Below are positions 47,980 through 57,155 of a DNA stretch of 64,000 bases, one piece after another. Origin of the DNA: Thalassotalea marina (GTDB lineage: Bacteria; Pseudomonadota; Gammaproteobacteria; Enterobacterales; Alteromonadaceae); assembly GCF_014656435.1 (NCBI RefSeq), contig NZ_BNCK01000003.1, positions 62,001 through 126,000 on the forward strand. Direction: 5' to 3'. The first letter of the stretch is position 1, and every line of letters begins with the position of its first letter. The notes under the pieces were generated by a model. That model was not told the origin of the DNA and ran no database searches. It was given only the letters and a program-made list of their open reading frames with translations. Both the position numbers and the translations under genes were made by a program.

Positions 47980-49046
47980 GGTGTAAAACTCCTTAGTGCC
48001 AAGCCCGCGGCAACAACAAACTGAGGTGCAGTTTTAGCAAGTTTTTCACTATCCACACTTGGCGCGATTTGCATGTGCTTAAACGGATTAGCAATAACCG
48101 TATGAATACCGAGTTCTTCATTCAGCAGCTGTTCAATACCTTCAACTTGCGCACAACCGCCAGAAATCAATAAATAATCAATTCTTTCTTTGCCACTTGA
48201 AGTTAAAAACATTTGAATTGCTCGTCGTATTTGTTGAACAAATATCGTATGAAACGGCGCTAAAACTTCAAAGGTGTAATTAGGAGGGAGCTCATTAGCA
48301 ACTTTTGCAATTTCTGCTTCTTCAAAGGATTGATTGTAATACGAGACAATCGAGCGAGTGTACTGTTCGCCACCAAACAATTGGTCACGACTATACAAGT
48401 GTGTACCTTTCTCTGTCACAGAAAAAAGCGTCATTGATGCTCCGACATCAACCATGGCAACCACTTTTTCACTTGCATCATCGGGTAATTGGGCAAGCAA
48501 AAGGTCATATGAGCGACTAATTGCGTAAGATTCAACGTCGATTACTTTTGTCGTAAAACCACCGGCTTCAAGAGCGGAGACTCTAGCTTCAACCGATTCA
48601 GTCCTCGCCGCACTGAGTAATACATTTATCTTAGAGGGATCAGATTCGTTCACTTCTAAGGGTTCAAAATCAAGACTAACTTCATCAAGAGGGTACGGAA
48701 TCAAACTATCCGCTTCAATTTCAATCTGGCTAGCGAGTTCTTGCTCAGTGAGCGCTACGTCCATATAAATAACTTTAGTGATAACTGTTTGTCCTGAAAC
48801 AGCTGCTGCAGCCAGAGAGGCAGAAGACGAAATATTGGTGCGAAGTTTCGCGATCACTTTACCCACCGCTTCAATATCTTGAATTTCTCGGTCAATAATA
48901 GCGCCACGAGGCATTGCTTCACTAGCAACTGCTTCTAGCAGATAACCATCAGCACCTTGACTGATTAATACAGCTTTCGCTGCATGTGAACCAATATCAA
49001 TTCCGACGATCAGTGATGTTTTCTTTTTCCATAAGTTACTGAGCAT
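47967..49046 (-). CDS. pilM: Type IV pilus assembly protein PilM
   Basis: A cytoplasmic actin-like (FtsA-like) ATPase of 359 residues that binds PilN. The nucleotide-binding motifs are visible: VGIDIGSHAAKAVLI at the N-terminus, VAMVDVGASMTLFSV in the second half, and LLISGGCAQVEG near the C-terminus. It is the first gene of pilMNOPQ and is divergent from mrcA with 130 bases between the starts, as in E. coli and Pseudomonas. Confidence 0.95.
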   Translation of the reverse strand: MLSNLWKKKTSLIVGIDIGSHAAKAVLISQGADGYLLEAVASEAMPRGAIIDREIQDIEAVGKVIAKLRTNISSSASLAAAAVSGQTVITKVIYMDVALTEQELASQIEIEADSLIPYPLDEVSLDFEPLEVNESDPSKINVLLSAARTESVEARVSALEAGGFTTKVIDVESYAISRSYDLLLAQLPDDASEKVVAMVDVGASMTLFSVTEKGTHLYSRDQLFGGEQYTRSIVSYYNQSFEEAEIAKVANELPPNYTFEVLAPFHTIFVQQIRRAIQMFLTSSGKERIDYLLISGGCAQVEGIEQLLNEELGIHTVIANPFKHMQIAPSVDSEKLAKTAPQFVVAAGLALRSFTPWHI

Positions 49047-49176
49047 AACTTCTCACTAAATCATTTTGTTATAATAATATAGATATAATTTCCACATAAA
49101 TACATTTATTACATGCTTTTAAAGGATATACTAGTAGTATTATCTATTTTTGCTAATTTTTATTGGGTCTTGATCA

Positions 49177-51711
49177 TTGTTGTCATTAAAGAAAACGTTT
49201 AAGTTCGTTACCGTTGCTTTTGTTGCAGGTGTTTTGCTATTGATTGGCCTATACCTTGCTCTACGCAGCGATTTACCAAGCGTTCAGTCGTTAAAAAATG
49301 TCCGTTGGCAAACGCCAATGATGATTTATAGCGCTGATGGAAGATTAATGAACCAATTTGGTGAAAAAAAACGTTTACCTCTTCCATTAAACGAAATGCC
49401 ACAACAATTGATAGATGCAATTCTAGCCACGGAAGATGATCGCTTTTACCTTCATTTTGGTGTTGACCCTATCGGTATGAGTCGTGCTGTACTTGGCCAA
49501 ATTATCGGTCAAAACAAAGGCGGCGCTAGTACAATCACCATGCAGGTTGCACGTAACTTTTTCCTTACCCGCGAGCAAACCTATATCCGTAAGCTTCGAG
49601 AAATTTTTACAGCCTTTCATATTGAATATCTGTTAACAAAAGACGAAATTTTAGAGCTGTATCTTAATAAAATTCCTTTAGGACATCGGTCCTTTGGTTT
49701 TGGTGCTGCCGCACAAGTGTATTACAACAAAGATCTCAAAGATTTGACCTTAGCACAAATTGCAGTTTTAGCAGGTTTACCTAAGGCACCTTCTACTCTT
49801 AATCCAATCAGTAATCCTGAGCGGGCTAAAGCAAGAAGAGCTGTTGTATTAGGTCGTATGTTAGCCACAGGTTACATAACACAAGAAGAATATCTAACAG
49901 CAAAAAATGCCCCTATTACTGCGCAAAAACATGGCGCAGAAATTGAGTTAGACGCGCCTTACGCTGCAGAAATTGCCCATCAAAAGCTAATTGAAAAGTA
50001 CGGTTCAGAAGAAGCGTATACAGGTGGCTATAAAGTATTTACTACGGTTACTTCCACGCTACAAAATGCTGCCAAAGCCGCAGTTATTGATAATTTATTA
50101 GCATACGATCAGCGCCACGGTTATCGAGGGCCAATCCAGCAGTTACGTAAAATTACGGAAGACGAATCTGCAGAAGAGGTTGATCCACTCACCAGTGAAG
50201 AGATTAGTAACACACTTAAAACAGTCGAGCATTATGACCCTCTTATTCCGGCCGTGATCACAAAAGTAGATATGCAATCTGCAGAAGTCACTTTTGAAAA
50301 TTTAGAAAAACAAACAATTGATTGGACTGGAATGTCTTGGGCCAGAGAATATTTTACCGACGATAAACAAGGTGCAGCTCCTGAAACCGCAGCAGATGTG
50401 GTTTCATATGGCGATGTGGTCTATGTGACGCTATCAGGTGAAGGCTATCGACTTGCACAACTTCCATCAGCTAGCTCTGCTCTTGTATCTCTGTCGCCAG
50501 ATGACGGCGCTATGCTTGCAGTTGTTGGTGGCTTTAGCTATAAACAGTCGCAATTTAACCGTGTAACTCAAGCTAAACGCCAAGTCGGTTCAAATATAAA
50601 ACCTTTTGTTTATTCTGCAGCGTTAGAAAATAATTTTACCTTGGCTTCTTTAGTTAATGACGTACCTATCAATCAGTGGGATAGAAGCACAGGCGTGGTT
50701 TGGCGCCCTAAAAACTCGCCCGAAGAATATAGCGGAGAAATTCGTGTAAAAAGAGCTTTAGCCCAATCGAAAAACGTAGTTGCTGTGCGTTTATTGCGCT
50801 CTGTTGGCTTAGACAAAGTAGTCAATCACTTGGCTAGTTTTGGTTTTGCGCCAAGCGACTTACCTAAAGATGAATCATTGGCGCTAGGTTCAGCCTCTTT
50901 AACCCCACTTGAAGTAGCGACTGGGTTCGCCGCTTTTGCAAATGGTGGTTTTCTTGTAGAGCCTTATATCGTAGAACGAATTGAAGATAGTTTTGGCAAT
51001 ATTGTTTACCAAGCTAATCCTAAGATGGCGTGCGACCCGTGTAACCAGTTTGAAAATGATCCAACACTTACTGCTGATACTCAACCGACAAACCAACTTA
51101 TCAAACAATCCGATTTTAAAGAGGAAATTCCGCGCATAAAAGCAGAGCGAGTCATTAGCCCACAGAATGCTTTTTTAATAACACAGGCATTGAACGAAGC
51201 AATTTGGGGAGCAGACTGGTCGATTAAACCTGGTTGGCAAGGCACTGGCTTTAGAGGCCGAGTACTAGAACGTCGTGATATTGCAGGTAAAACAGGTACT
51301 ACAAACGAAGCTAAAGATGCTTGGTTTTCAGGATACAGTAGGCGCTTAGTTACTACCTCATGGATAGGTTTTGATGACCCGTCTCGAAACCTAGGAAAAA
51401 CAGCATGGAACAAAAATTTAGGCAAAGACCAGGTCATTGGTAAAGAGTTTGGTGCAAAATCAGCTCAGCCAGCTTGGATCTCGTTTATGGATGTTGCCCT
51501 AAAACAGTATCCTTATGAGCCGTTTATGCAACCAGAAGATGTTGTCTCAGTTCGTATAGACAAGGCAACCGGTAAGCTGACAACACGCACAGACAAAAGC
51601 AGTACTTTTGAGTTTTTTAAACTAGGTACAGCGCCAACAGAATATGTGACCAAAGACAATAGTCATGAAATTTTCGACAGTAAAACCTCTGAGTTAAGCG
51701 AAATTTTCTAA
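49177..51711 (+). CDS. mrcA: Penicillin-binding protein 1A
   Basis: A bifunctional class A PBP that polymerises and crosslinks peptidoglycan. After one membrane anchor (about 10-29), the glycosyltransferase GT51 domain (about 55-225) shows catalytic Glu86 in ATEDDRFYLHFG. The transpeptidase domain has the nucleophile Ser472 in GSNIKPF, SKN in AQSKNVVAV and Lys705 in KTGTT. The 844-residue length matches E. coli PBP1A with its OB-like insertion. The start is TTG; an in-frame TGA two codons upstream rules out an earlier start. Confidence 0.95.
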   Translation: MLSLKKTFKFVTVAFVAGVLLLIGLYLALRSDLPSVQSLKNVRWQTPMMIYSADGRLMNQFGEKKRLPLPLNEMPQQLIDAILATEDDRFYLHFGVDPIGMSRAVLGQIIGQNKGGASTITMQVARNFFLTREQTYIRKLREIFTAFHIEYLLTKDEILELYLNKIPLGHRSFGFGAAAQVYYNKDLKDLTLAQIAVLAGLPKAPSTLNPISNPERAKARRAVVLGRMLATGYITQEEYLTAKNAPITAQKHGAEIELDAPYAAEIAHQKLIEKYGSEEAYTGGYKVFTTVTSTLQNAAKAAVIDNLLAYDQRHGYRGPIQQLRKITEDESAEEVDPLTSEEISNTLKTVEHYDPLIPAVITKVDMQSAEVTFENLEKQTIDWTGMSWAREYFTDDKQGAAPETAADVVSYGDVVYVTLSGEGYRLAQLPSASSALVSLSPDDGAMLAVVGGFSYKQSQFNRVTQAKRQVGSNIKPFVYSAALENNFTLASLVNDVPINQWDRSTGVVWRPKNSPEEYSGEIRVKRALAQSKNVVAVRLLRSVGLDKVVNHLASFGFAPSDLPKDESLALGSASLTPLEVATGFAAFANGGFLVEPYIVERIEDSFGNIVYQANPKMACDPCNQFENDPTLTADTQPTNQLIKQSDFKEEIPRIKAERVISPQNAFLITQALNEAIWGADWSIKPGWQGTGFRGRVLERRDIAGKTGTTNEAKDAWFSGYSRRLVTTSWIGFDDPSRNLGKTAWNKNLGKDQVIGKEFGAKSAQPAWISFMDVALKQYPYEPFMQPEDVVSVRIDKATGKLTTRTDKSSTFEFFKLGTAPTEYVTKDNSHEIFDSKTSELSEIF

Positions 51712-51785
51712 TTTACCGTTTCAGTTATTCAAAATGTTTTTTGTCTGGTAAAAGTTTCTTTCGTTTCGACACTTTGATTAAAAGA

Positions 51786-51822
51786 AAAGCGATACATTAA
51801 ACATAATGTATCGCTTTTTTTG
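51786..51822 (+). terminator. Rho-independent terminator of mrcA
   Basis: A perfect 15-base-pair stem (AAAAGCGATACATTA paired with TAATGTATCGCTTTT) with a four-base loop AACA is followed by further T residues. It lies about 75 bases after the mrcA stop codon. Confidence 0.9.
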
Positions 51823-51938
51823 TATGAATTCCTACATTTCCAATTACTTTTCTATATTGGCTGCCCTAATAAAATCAAGCTCTGCCAAGAATAAGCTATA
51901 TTTTTCTCTTAAATCTTTAGCGCTTGGCACTTAAAAAA

Positions 51939-51962
51939 TGAAAGTTATTATGAAAACTTTCA
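51939..51962. promoter_or_regulatory. Inverted repeat upstream of pckA
   Basis: TGAAAGTT-N8-AACTTTCA is a perfect eight-base dyad about 115 bases before the pckA start. It could be an operator or a hairpin in the leader RNA. No matching regulator is known to me, so the function is open. Confidence 0.35.
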
Positions 51963-52075
51963 GATCGAAAGAAATAATCCTTTAGTTTTGTTTCAGAATC
52001 GCCTAAAATTGCGCCCGAATTCTACTTTTGAACACTTTTTGATTATAACGTCATACTTTCAGGAGCTAACTTGCT

Positions 52076-53686
52076 ATGACTGCTTTGAACAAAACCATTG
52101 ATTTAACTCAATATGGCATTACAGATACAACTGAAGTGGTTTATAACCCTTCATATGATGTGCTATTTGAAGAAGAAACTAAAGCAAGTCTAGAAGGCTA
52201 TGACAAAGGTGTTGTAACGGAATTAGGTGCCGTTTCAGTAGATACTGGTATTTTTACAGGCCGCTCTCCAAAAGATAAATACATCGTTCGTGATAACACG
52301 ACACGTGATACGGTGTGGTGGTCTGATCAAGGTAAAAATGATAACAAACCAATGTCCGAAGAAACTTGGGCACACCTTAAAGGTTTAGTTACTACACGTC
52401 TTTCAGGTCAACGTCTTTTTGTAGTTGATACTTTCTGTGGTGCCAATGAAGATACTCGTTTAAAAGTTCGCTTCATTACAGAGGTTGCTTGGCAGGCTCA
52501 CTTTGTTAAAAACATGTTTATCCGCCCAACGGATGAAGAACTTGAAAGCTACGAGCCAGATTTTGTTGTAATGAACGGCGCTAAAACGACTAACGACAAG
52601 TGGCAAGAACAAGGTCTTAACTCTGAAAACTTTGTTGCATTTAACTTAACTGAAAAAATGCAGCTGATTGGCGGTACTTGGTACGGCGGTGAAATGAAAA
52701 AAGGTATGTTCTCAATGATGAACTACCTTTTACCATTGAAAGGCATAGCGTCAATGCATTGTAGCGCTAACGTTGGTAAAGAAGGCGATGTTGCTATTTT
52801 CTTTGGTCTTTCTGGTACAGGTAAAACCACTCTTTCAACAGATCCAAAACGTGAACTTATTGGTGATGATGAGCACGGCTGGGATGACAATGGTATTTTT
52901 AACTTCGAAGGTGGTTGTTATGCAAAAACCATCAATTTGAGCAAAGAGAACGAGCCTGATATTTACAATGCAATCCGTCGTGATGCCTTATTGGAAAACG
53001 TAACGGTTGACGAAAACGGCAAAATTGATTTTGACGACAACTCAAAAACTGAAAACACACGTGTTTCTTACCCAATTCATCATATTGACAACATTGTTAA
53101 GCCAATTTCACGTGCAGGTCATGCTAAAAAAGTGATTTTCTTAACAGCTGATGCATTTGGTGTTTTACCTCCTGTTGCCAAGTTAACACCTGAACAGACA
53201 GAGTATTATTTCCTATCTGGTTTTACAGCAAAACTAGCTGGTACAGAACGTGGAATTACTGAACCAACACCAACTTTCTCTAGCTGTTTTGGCGCAGCGT
53301 TTTTAAGTTTACATCCAACTCAGTATGCTGAAGTATTGCGCAAACGCATGCAAGCTGTTGGTGCAGAAGCTTACTTAGTCAATACAGGTTGGAATGGTAG
53401 CGGTAAGCGTATTTCAATTAAAGCGACACGAGCCATTATTGATGCAATATTGGATGGCTCTATTGATGATGCAGAAACTCACGTTTTACCTATGTTTAAC
53501 TTAGATATTCCTAAGCACATCGAAGGCGTTGAAGACGGTATATTAGATCCTCGTGATACTTACCAAGAAGCTGCTGAGTGGCACACTAAAGCGGTAGATT
53601 TAGCCAATCGCTTTGTAAACAACTTTGATAAGTTTACAGATACTGATAACGGCAAAGCTTTAGTAAAAGCTGGCCCAATACTTTAA
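52076..53686 (+). CDS. pckA: Phosphoenolpyruvate carboxykinase (ATP)
   Basis: It converts oxaloacetate and ATP to phosphoenolpyruvate and CO2, the committed gluconeogenic step. The 536-residue protein shows the substrate-binding [10 protein letters not shown] (from 61), the metal and Lys region [11 protein letters not shown], the kinase-1a loop [10 protein letters not shown] (243-252) and kinase-2 [10 protein letters not shown]. It is flanked by terminators on both sides and so forms a single-gene unit. envZ-ompR follow on the other strand, as in E. coli. Confidence 0.97.
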   Translation: MTALNKTIDLTQYGITDTTEVVYNPSYDVLFEEETKASLEGYDKGVVTELGAVSVDTGIFTGRSPKDKYIVRDNTTRDTVWWSDQGKNDNKPMSEETWAHLKGLVTTRLSGQRLFVVDTFCGANEDTRLKVRFITEVAWQAHFVKNMFIRPTDEELESYEPDFVVMNGAKTTNDKWQEQGLNSENFVAFNLTEKMQLIGGTWYGGEMKKGMFSMMNYLLPLKGIASMHCSANVGKEGDVAIFFGLSGTGKTTLSTDPKRELIGDDEHGWDDNGIFNFEGGCYAKTINLSKENEPDIYNAIRRDALLENVTVDENGKIDFDDNSKTENTRVSYPIHHIDNIVKPISRAGHAKKVIFLTADAFGVLPPVAKLTPEQTEYYFLSGFTAKLAGTERGITEPTPTFSSCFGAAFLSLHPTQYAEVLRKRMQAVGAEAYLVNTGWNGSGKRISIKATRAIIDAILDGSIDDAETHVLPMFNLDIPKHIEGVEDGILDPRDTYQEAAEWHTKAVDLANRFVNNFDKFTDTDNGKALVKAGPIL

Positions 53687-53700
53687 CAAACAGTATTACT

Positions 53701-53729
53701 AAAAAACCGGACATTAGTCCGGTTTTTTT
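53701..53729. terminator. Bidirectional terminator between pckA and envZ
   Basis: The stem AAAAAACCGGAC/GTCCGGTTTTTT with loop ATTA is flanked by A and T runs, so it can terminate both pckA and the convergent envZ transcript. Confidence 0.9.
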
Positions 53730-53740
53730 GTTTTTAACAA

Positions 53741-55039
53741 TTAAATTCGAGTCACAGGAAGCCGAACCTTCGCCGACAAGCCCCCTTGCTCTCGGTTACT
53801 TAACAGAACTTGCCCACCATGTGTATCAACGATACGTTTGATAATTGCTAAGCCTAAACCGCTTCCTTCTGCCCCCCTCGCTTTATCACCTTGAACAAAG
53901 GGTTGAAACAACCTATCTATATCAGCTTCAGGAATACCGGGCCCAGAGTCGTCAACGGTTATTTCTACAAACTGCTTACTAGCATCTAATCCAGTACTAA
54001 TAAGTATGTCTCCTTCAGAATAACGTACCGCATTTTCGATTAAATTAGCCATTACGCGTTTTATTGCTACATAGCGAATGGGAATTTCAGGTAACGTCCC
54101 TGCAGTAAAAGTAATAATGCGTTCATTAATTGACTCTGCATTGACCACTTCACTTACTAAAACATTTACATCTGCTGGTTCAGCTTTGTCTTTACCATCT
54201 TGTCGAATATAGTCGATGAATTGATCGATAATAGTATTCATATCGTCAATATCACCTTCTATGCCTTCTTTTAAAAATTCATCTTCATGAGACATCATTT
54301 CTGTCGCTAAACGAATTCTGGTTAATGGTGTTCGAAGGTCATGCGATATGCCAGCCATGAGCAGGTTTCTGTCTTCCTCAAGCTGCTTAATACCTTTAGA
54401 CATATGATTAAACGCTTGGGTTACTGCTACTATTTCAGTGGTTCCACGTTCCCTAAGTGGCTCAGGAAACTCACCTCTTCCGACTTGATGTGCAGCAGAT
54501 TGCAAAGCTCGTAATGGCCGATTTAACTGTCTGACGAATAGCCATCCACCAATTACACTTAATCCCCCAAGAATCATCAATACAATAATCAAAGGTGTAT
54601 AATTGGCTTCTTCTAGGCTATTGAGTGGAATTTTTACCCAAAGATCTGGTGCTTGTGGAGGGCGAATCCAAAATAGAAACTCGTCACTTTGCGTAAAACG
54701 CACTTCGGCAGGTCCACCTAGCAACGCTGACATATTACGTGAACTCATTTCACGGTAAATAGCACCATCTAAGCCTTCTTGCATGGCATCTTTTTCTAGA
54801 TAGACGCCAATTCCAGTTTCTTTCTGGAAAGCCTTGACCATTTTAGTGCTGACAGCAGGCTCCTCAACTTCAATGAACATGACGCGGATCTGCTTGGCGA
54901 GTAATTGTTCAACCTGATCTGAATTAGGTTGAACAATATAAATCATGATAGATATCAGTGATACAGCCTGATTGATCAGTAACAAGACACCAATCAATAA
55001 AATGGTTTGCCCAAATGCACTTCGTGGCAAAATTCTCAT
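53741..55039 (-). CDS. envZ: Osmosensor histidine kinase EnvZ
   Basis: An inner-membrane kinase of 432 residues partnered with OmpR. Membrane helices lie at about 12-35 and 148-168 around a periplasmic domain of about 110 residues. HAMP follows, then the phosphorylated His233 in [13 protein letters not shown], the N-box [11 protein letters not shown], and G-boxes DDSGPGIP and GSGLGLAII. It starts six bases after the ompR stop codon. The order ompR-envZ next to pckA is conserved with E. coli. Confidence 0.94.
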   Translation of the reverse strand: MRILPRSAFGQTILLIGVLLLINQAVSLISIMIYIVQPNSDQVEQLLAKQIRVMFIEVEEPAVSTKMVKAFQKETGIGVYLEKDAMQEGLDGAIYREMSSRNMSALLGGPAEVRFTQSDEFLFWIRPPQAPDLWVKIPLNSLEEANYTPLIIVLMILGGLSVIGGWLFVRQLNRPLRALQSAAHQVGRGEFPEPLRERGTTEIVAVTQAFNHMSKGIKQLEEDRNLLMAGISHDLRTPLTRIRLATEMMSHEDEFLKEGIEGDIDDMNTIIDQFIDYIRQDGKDKAEPADVNVLVSEVVNAESINERIITFTAGTLPEIPIRYVAIKRVMANLIENAVRYSEGDILISTGLDASKQFVEITVDDSGPGIPEADIDRLFQPFVQGDKARGAEGSGLGLAIIKRIVDTHGGQVLLSNREQGGLSAKVRLPVTRI

Positions 55040-55045
55040 ATAGAT

Positions 55046-55771
55046 TTAAGCAACAGCCTTACCTTCAGGAACAAATACATAACCAAGCCCCCAAACAGTT
55101 TGAATATACCTTGGCTTAGCGGGATCTTCCTCAAGCATTCTACGTAAGCGAGATACTTGTACATCGATACTGCGTTCAAGCGCTGAATAATCCCTTCCTC
55201 TAGCTAAGTTCATTAGCTTATCACGTGAAAGAGGCTCTCTTGGATGAGTGATCAAAGCTTTTAATACAGCAAACTCACCACTCGTTAATGGCATATTAAG
55301 ATCGCCCTTAGTCATTTCACGAGTTGCTAGGTTTAAGCGGTACTCGCCAAATTCAACAATATTTTCTTCTTGTGATGGAGCACCTGGCGCTTCTGTTACT
55401 CTTCTACGTAATACTGCTTTTATACGCGCTAATAACTCTCTTGGGTTAAACGGCTTAGGCATATAATCATCGGCACCTAACTCAAGGCCGATGATTCGGT
55501 CTACTTCATCACCTTTTGCCGTTAACATAACAATTGGAATATCGTTGTTTGTTTGACGTAACCGTCGGCAAATAGATAATCCATCTTCACCGGGCAACAT
55601 GAGATCTAAGACCAACAAATGAAAATTTTCACGCTCAAGTAAACGATCCATTTGCTCTGAATTTGCAGCACTACGAACAACAAAACCTTGTTCAACAAGG
55701 TAACGCTCTAATAAAGCTCGTAAACGCATATCGTCGTCAACCACGAGCACTTTAGGTGTTTCTTGTCCCAT
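55046..55771 (-). CDS. ompR: Response regulator OmpR
   Basis: A DNA-binding regulator of porin and envelope genes, 241 residues. The receiver domain has acid-pocket Asp12/Asp13, phosphoacceptor Asp56 (LVLDLMLPGEDG) and Lys in YMPKPF. The winged-helix domain contains MPLTSGEFAVLKAL, ALERSIDVQVSRLR and VWGLGYVFVP, all close to E. coli OmpR. A perfect 12-base palindrome lies about 42 bases upstream of the start. Confidence 0.96.
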   Translation of the reverse strand: MGQETPKVLVVDDDMRLRALLERYLVEQGFVVRSAANSEQMDRLLERENFHLLVLDLMLPGEDGLSICRRLRQTNNDIPIVMLTAKGDEVDRIIGLELGADDYMPKPFNPRELLARIKAVLRRRVTEAPGAPSQEENIVEFGEYRLNLATREMTKGDLNMPLTSGEFAVLKALITHPREPLSRDKLMNLARGRDYSALERSIDVQVSRLRRMLEEDPAKPRYIQTVWGLGYVFVPEGKAVA

Positions 55772-56129
55772 ACATCACCTTTAATTTATTTTTTGACTGA
55801 TGACTACTATAAGCCAATATTGGCAAATTTCACAAAGGAAGTATGTGACATTTTTCCTCGTTTTGTTACAAATTATGATATTTCATCATTAGGACGCTTA
55901 TTATTTAAACCATTGTTTTTAGTAAGTTACCCTCAGCTTATCTTCGATAGAATTAAATGACGATGAAGTAATTCAACATGTTATCGTTACTAGTGACTAT
56001 TAAAATATGAATTTCAGCACGTCACATATACAAAGGTTTCATCTGTATAGCACCAATATTTTAATTTATGACAAAAGAGTAATATTTAACTGATAGTAAA
56101 ACATACGAAAAACAGGGTAGAATGGCGAC
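55772..56129. other. Divergent intergenic region upstream of ompR
   Basis: No supported gene; an open frame reading into it from the ompR start region has no codon or protein support. It is AT-rich and should contain the ompR-envZ promoter and the promoter of the LETM1-like gene. The only structured element I see is the palindrome at 55813-55824. Confidence 0.5.
55813..55824. promoter_or_regulatory. Palindrome GCCAATATTGGC upstream of ompR
   Basis: A perfect 12-base palindrome, 42 bases before the ompR start codon, in a position where a regulator could overlap the promoter. Function inferred only from symmetry and place. Confidence 0.3.
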
Positions 56130-56537
56130 ATGAAAATTTGGACCCATTTTTTTAAAGCCCCTATCAGGGTGCTTTCAATCTCTCGTCGCCAGCATCTCAG
56201 TAAGCTCAAGCGACAGTTAGTGCTGATTAAAAATGCGCTTGCCCAAGAAAAAAATGGCACGAAAGAAATGCTCGCCATTTATCGTAGATATACTTTACGC
56301 CAAGCAACGATTGAAGAGATGAAACAGGCGAACAAACAATTTGTTGATCTGTTAAAGGGATTAGGGCTAGGGGTATTTGTGGTGCTGCCTTTTGCACCAA
56401 TTACCATACCTTTGGCGATAAAATTAGGAAAATGGGTTGGTGTAGATATTTTGCCTAAGTCTTTTAGTCAGCTGGGTAACAAAGCAGTAAAAGTTACTTT
56501 AGATAAGAAACTGCCTGATCAGTCACGCAATGAGTAA
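56130..56537 (+). CDS. LETM1-like domain protein
   Basis: A 135-residue basic protein. The second half (about 60-118) resembles the LETM1 domain of mitochondrial inner-membrane proteins: QFVDLLKGLGLGVFVVLPFAP, ITIPLAIKLGKW and DILPKSF match the conserved membrane segment and the L-P-x-S-F motif. One hydrophobic helix (about 75-95) is predicted. In mitochondria LETM1 acts in cation/proton exchange and ribosome binding; a function for the short bacterial versions is not established. Its 3' end overlaps the convergent next gene by 44 bases. Confidence 0.7.
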   Translation: MKIWTHFFKAPIRVLSISRRQHLSKLKRQLVLIKNALAQEKNGTKEMLAIYRRYTLRQATIEEMKQANKQFVDLLKGLGLGVFVVLPFAPITIPLAIKLGKWVGVDILPKSFSQLGNKAVKVTLDKKLPDQSRNE

Positions 56538-56955
56538 AGGATTTTTGTCTATCTTGTTTTGAAAGCTTAGCTATCGCTTGTACTACCAGCTTCTTTTTGA
56601 CTTTTAACTCTTCAGCAGGTAACCCTTTTAACTGCTCATGGAAGCAACCTATTAATCCAAAGTTTAATGCCGTATCTGAGTTAGGTGGCTCGCCTTTTAA
56701 ACATTCTCTAAGTTTGTCGGCTAATGCTTGTCGATCCATCACAGTTATCATCTGCTTAACCGACGGATTACTTGCATCAATTTTTCGCTCCAAATTACAA
56801 CCATAAAACATATCAGCGACGGCGACTACGGGTAGAAGTTGTTCATGTTGCTTTTTGAACTTATCTTTTAGCCACTGATCGTAATCCACCCCTTGTTCTT
56901 GAGCAAAACTCGATAAAGATATGAAACCAATGAGTAGAGCAACAGCGCTTTTCAT
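56494..56955 (-). CDS. Secreted protein of unknown function with four conserved-looking cysteines
   Basis: A 153-residue protein with a signal peptide (about 1-18, ending SFAQ). The mature part is mostly helical and charged and contains four cysteines (FYGCNL, RECLKG, IGCFHE and THCVTD), an even number compatible with two disulfide bonds in the periplasm. I do not recognise the family. It overlaps the end of the LETM1-like gene on the opposite strand by 44 bases, so the two transcripts are antisense at their 3' ends. The signal peptide and uninterrupted length support a real gene. Confidence 0.7.
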   Translation of the reverse strand: MKSAVALLIGFISLSSFAQEQGVDYDQWLKDKFKKQHEQLLPVVAVADMFYGCNLERKIDASNPSVKQMITVMDRQALADKLRECLKGEPPNSDTALNFGLIGCFHEQLKGLPAEELKVKKKLVVQAIAKLSKQDRQKSFTHCVTDQAVSYLK

Positions 56956-57117
56956 GTTTTAAAAATCTCTGTTTGAAAAATAAGCATTGAATAATTGTAA
57001 TATTCTACACATTGTTGTCAGGCCAGTAACTATGTTTTGTTGTAAAACATCGTAATCAACTGTTTAGAATATTGTAAGAATACGTAAATTATATTTACTA
57101 GAGTTTAACTGAATATA

Positions 57118-57141
57118 GATAAAAGCCCCCGCTAAGGGGCT
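57118..57141 (-). terminator. Rho-independent terminator of the molybdenum hydroxylase operon
   Basis: On the minus strand AGCCCC-TTAGCG-GGGGCT is followed by TTTTAT. It lies about 15 bases after the stop codon of the large subunit gene. Confidence 0.85.
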
Positions 57142-57155
57142 AGTGTTTATCAAAA

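Larger units (their letters stand above)
51712..52075. other. Intergenic region between mrcA and pckA
   Basis: No supported gene. The first part holds the mrcA terminator. The second part is the pckA leader of roughly 250 bases, containing an eight-base inverted repeat (annotated separately) and a Shine-Dalgarno-like AGGAG at about 52060-52064. Leader length allows for regulated transcription, as expected for a gluconeogenic gene. Confidence 0.6.

Noticed and set aside
55763-55960. Small plus-strand open frame beginning antisense to the ompR start
   Set aside because: No recognisable protein features or ribosome binding site, and it runs through the likely ompR promoter.
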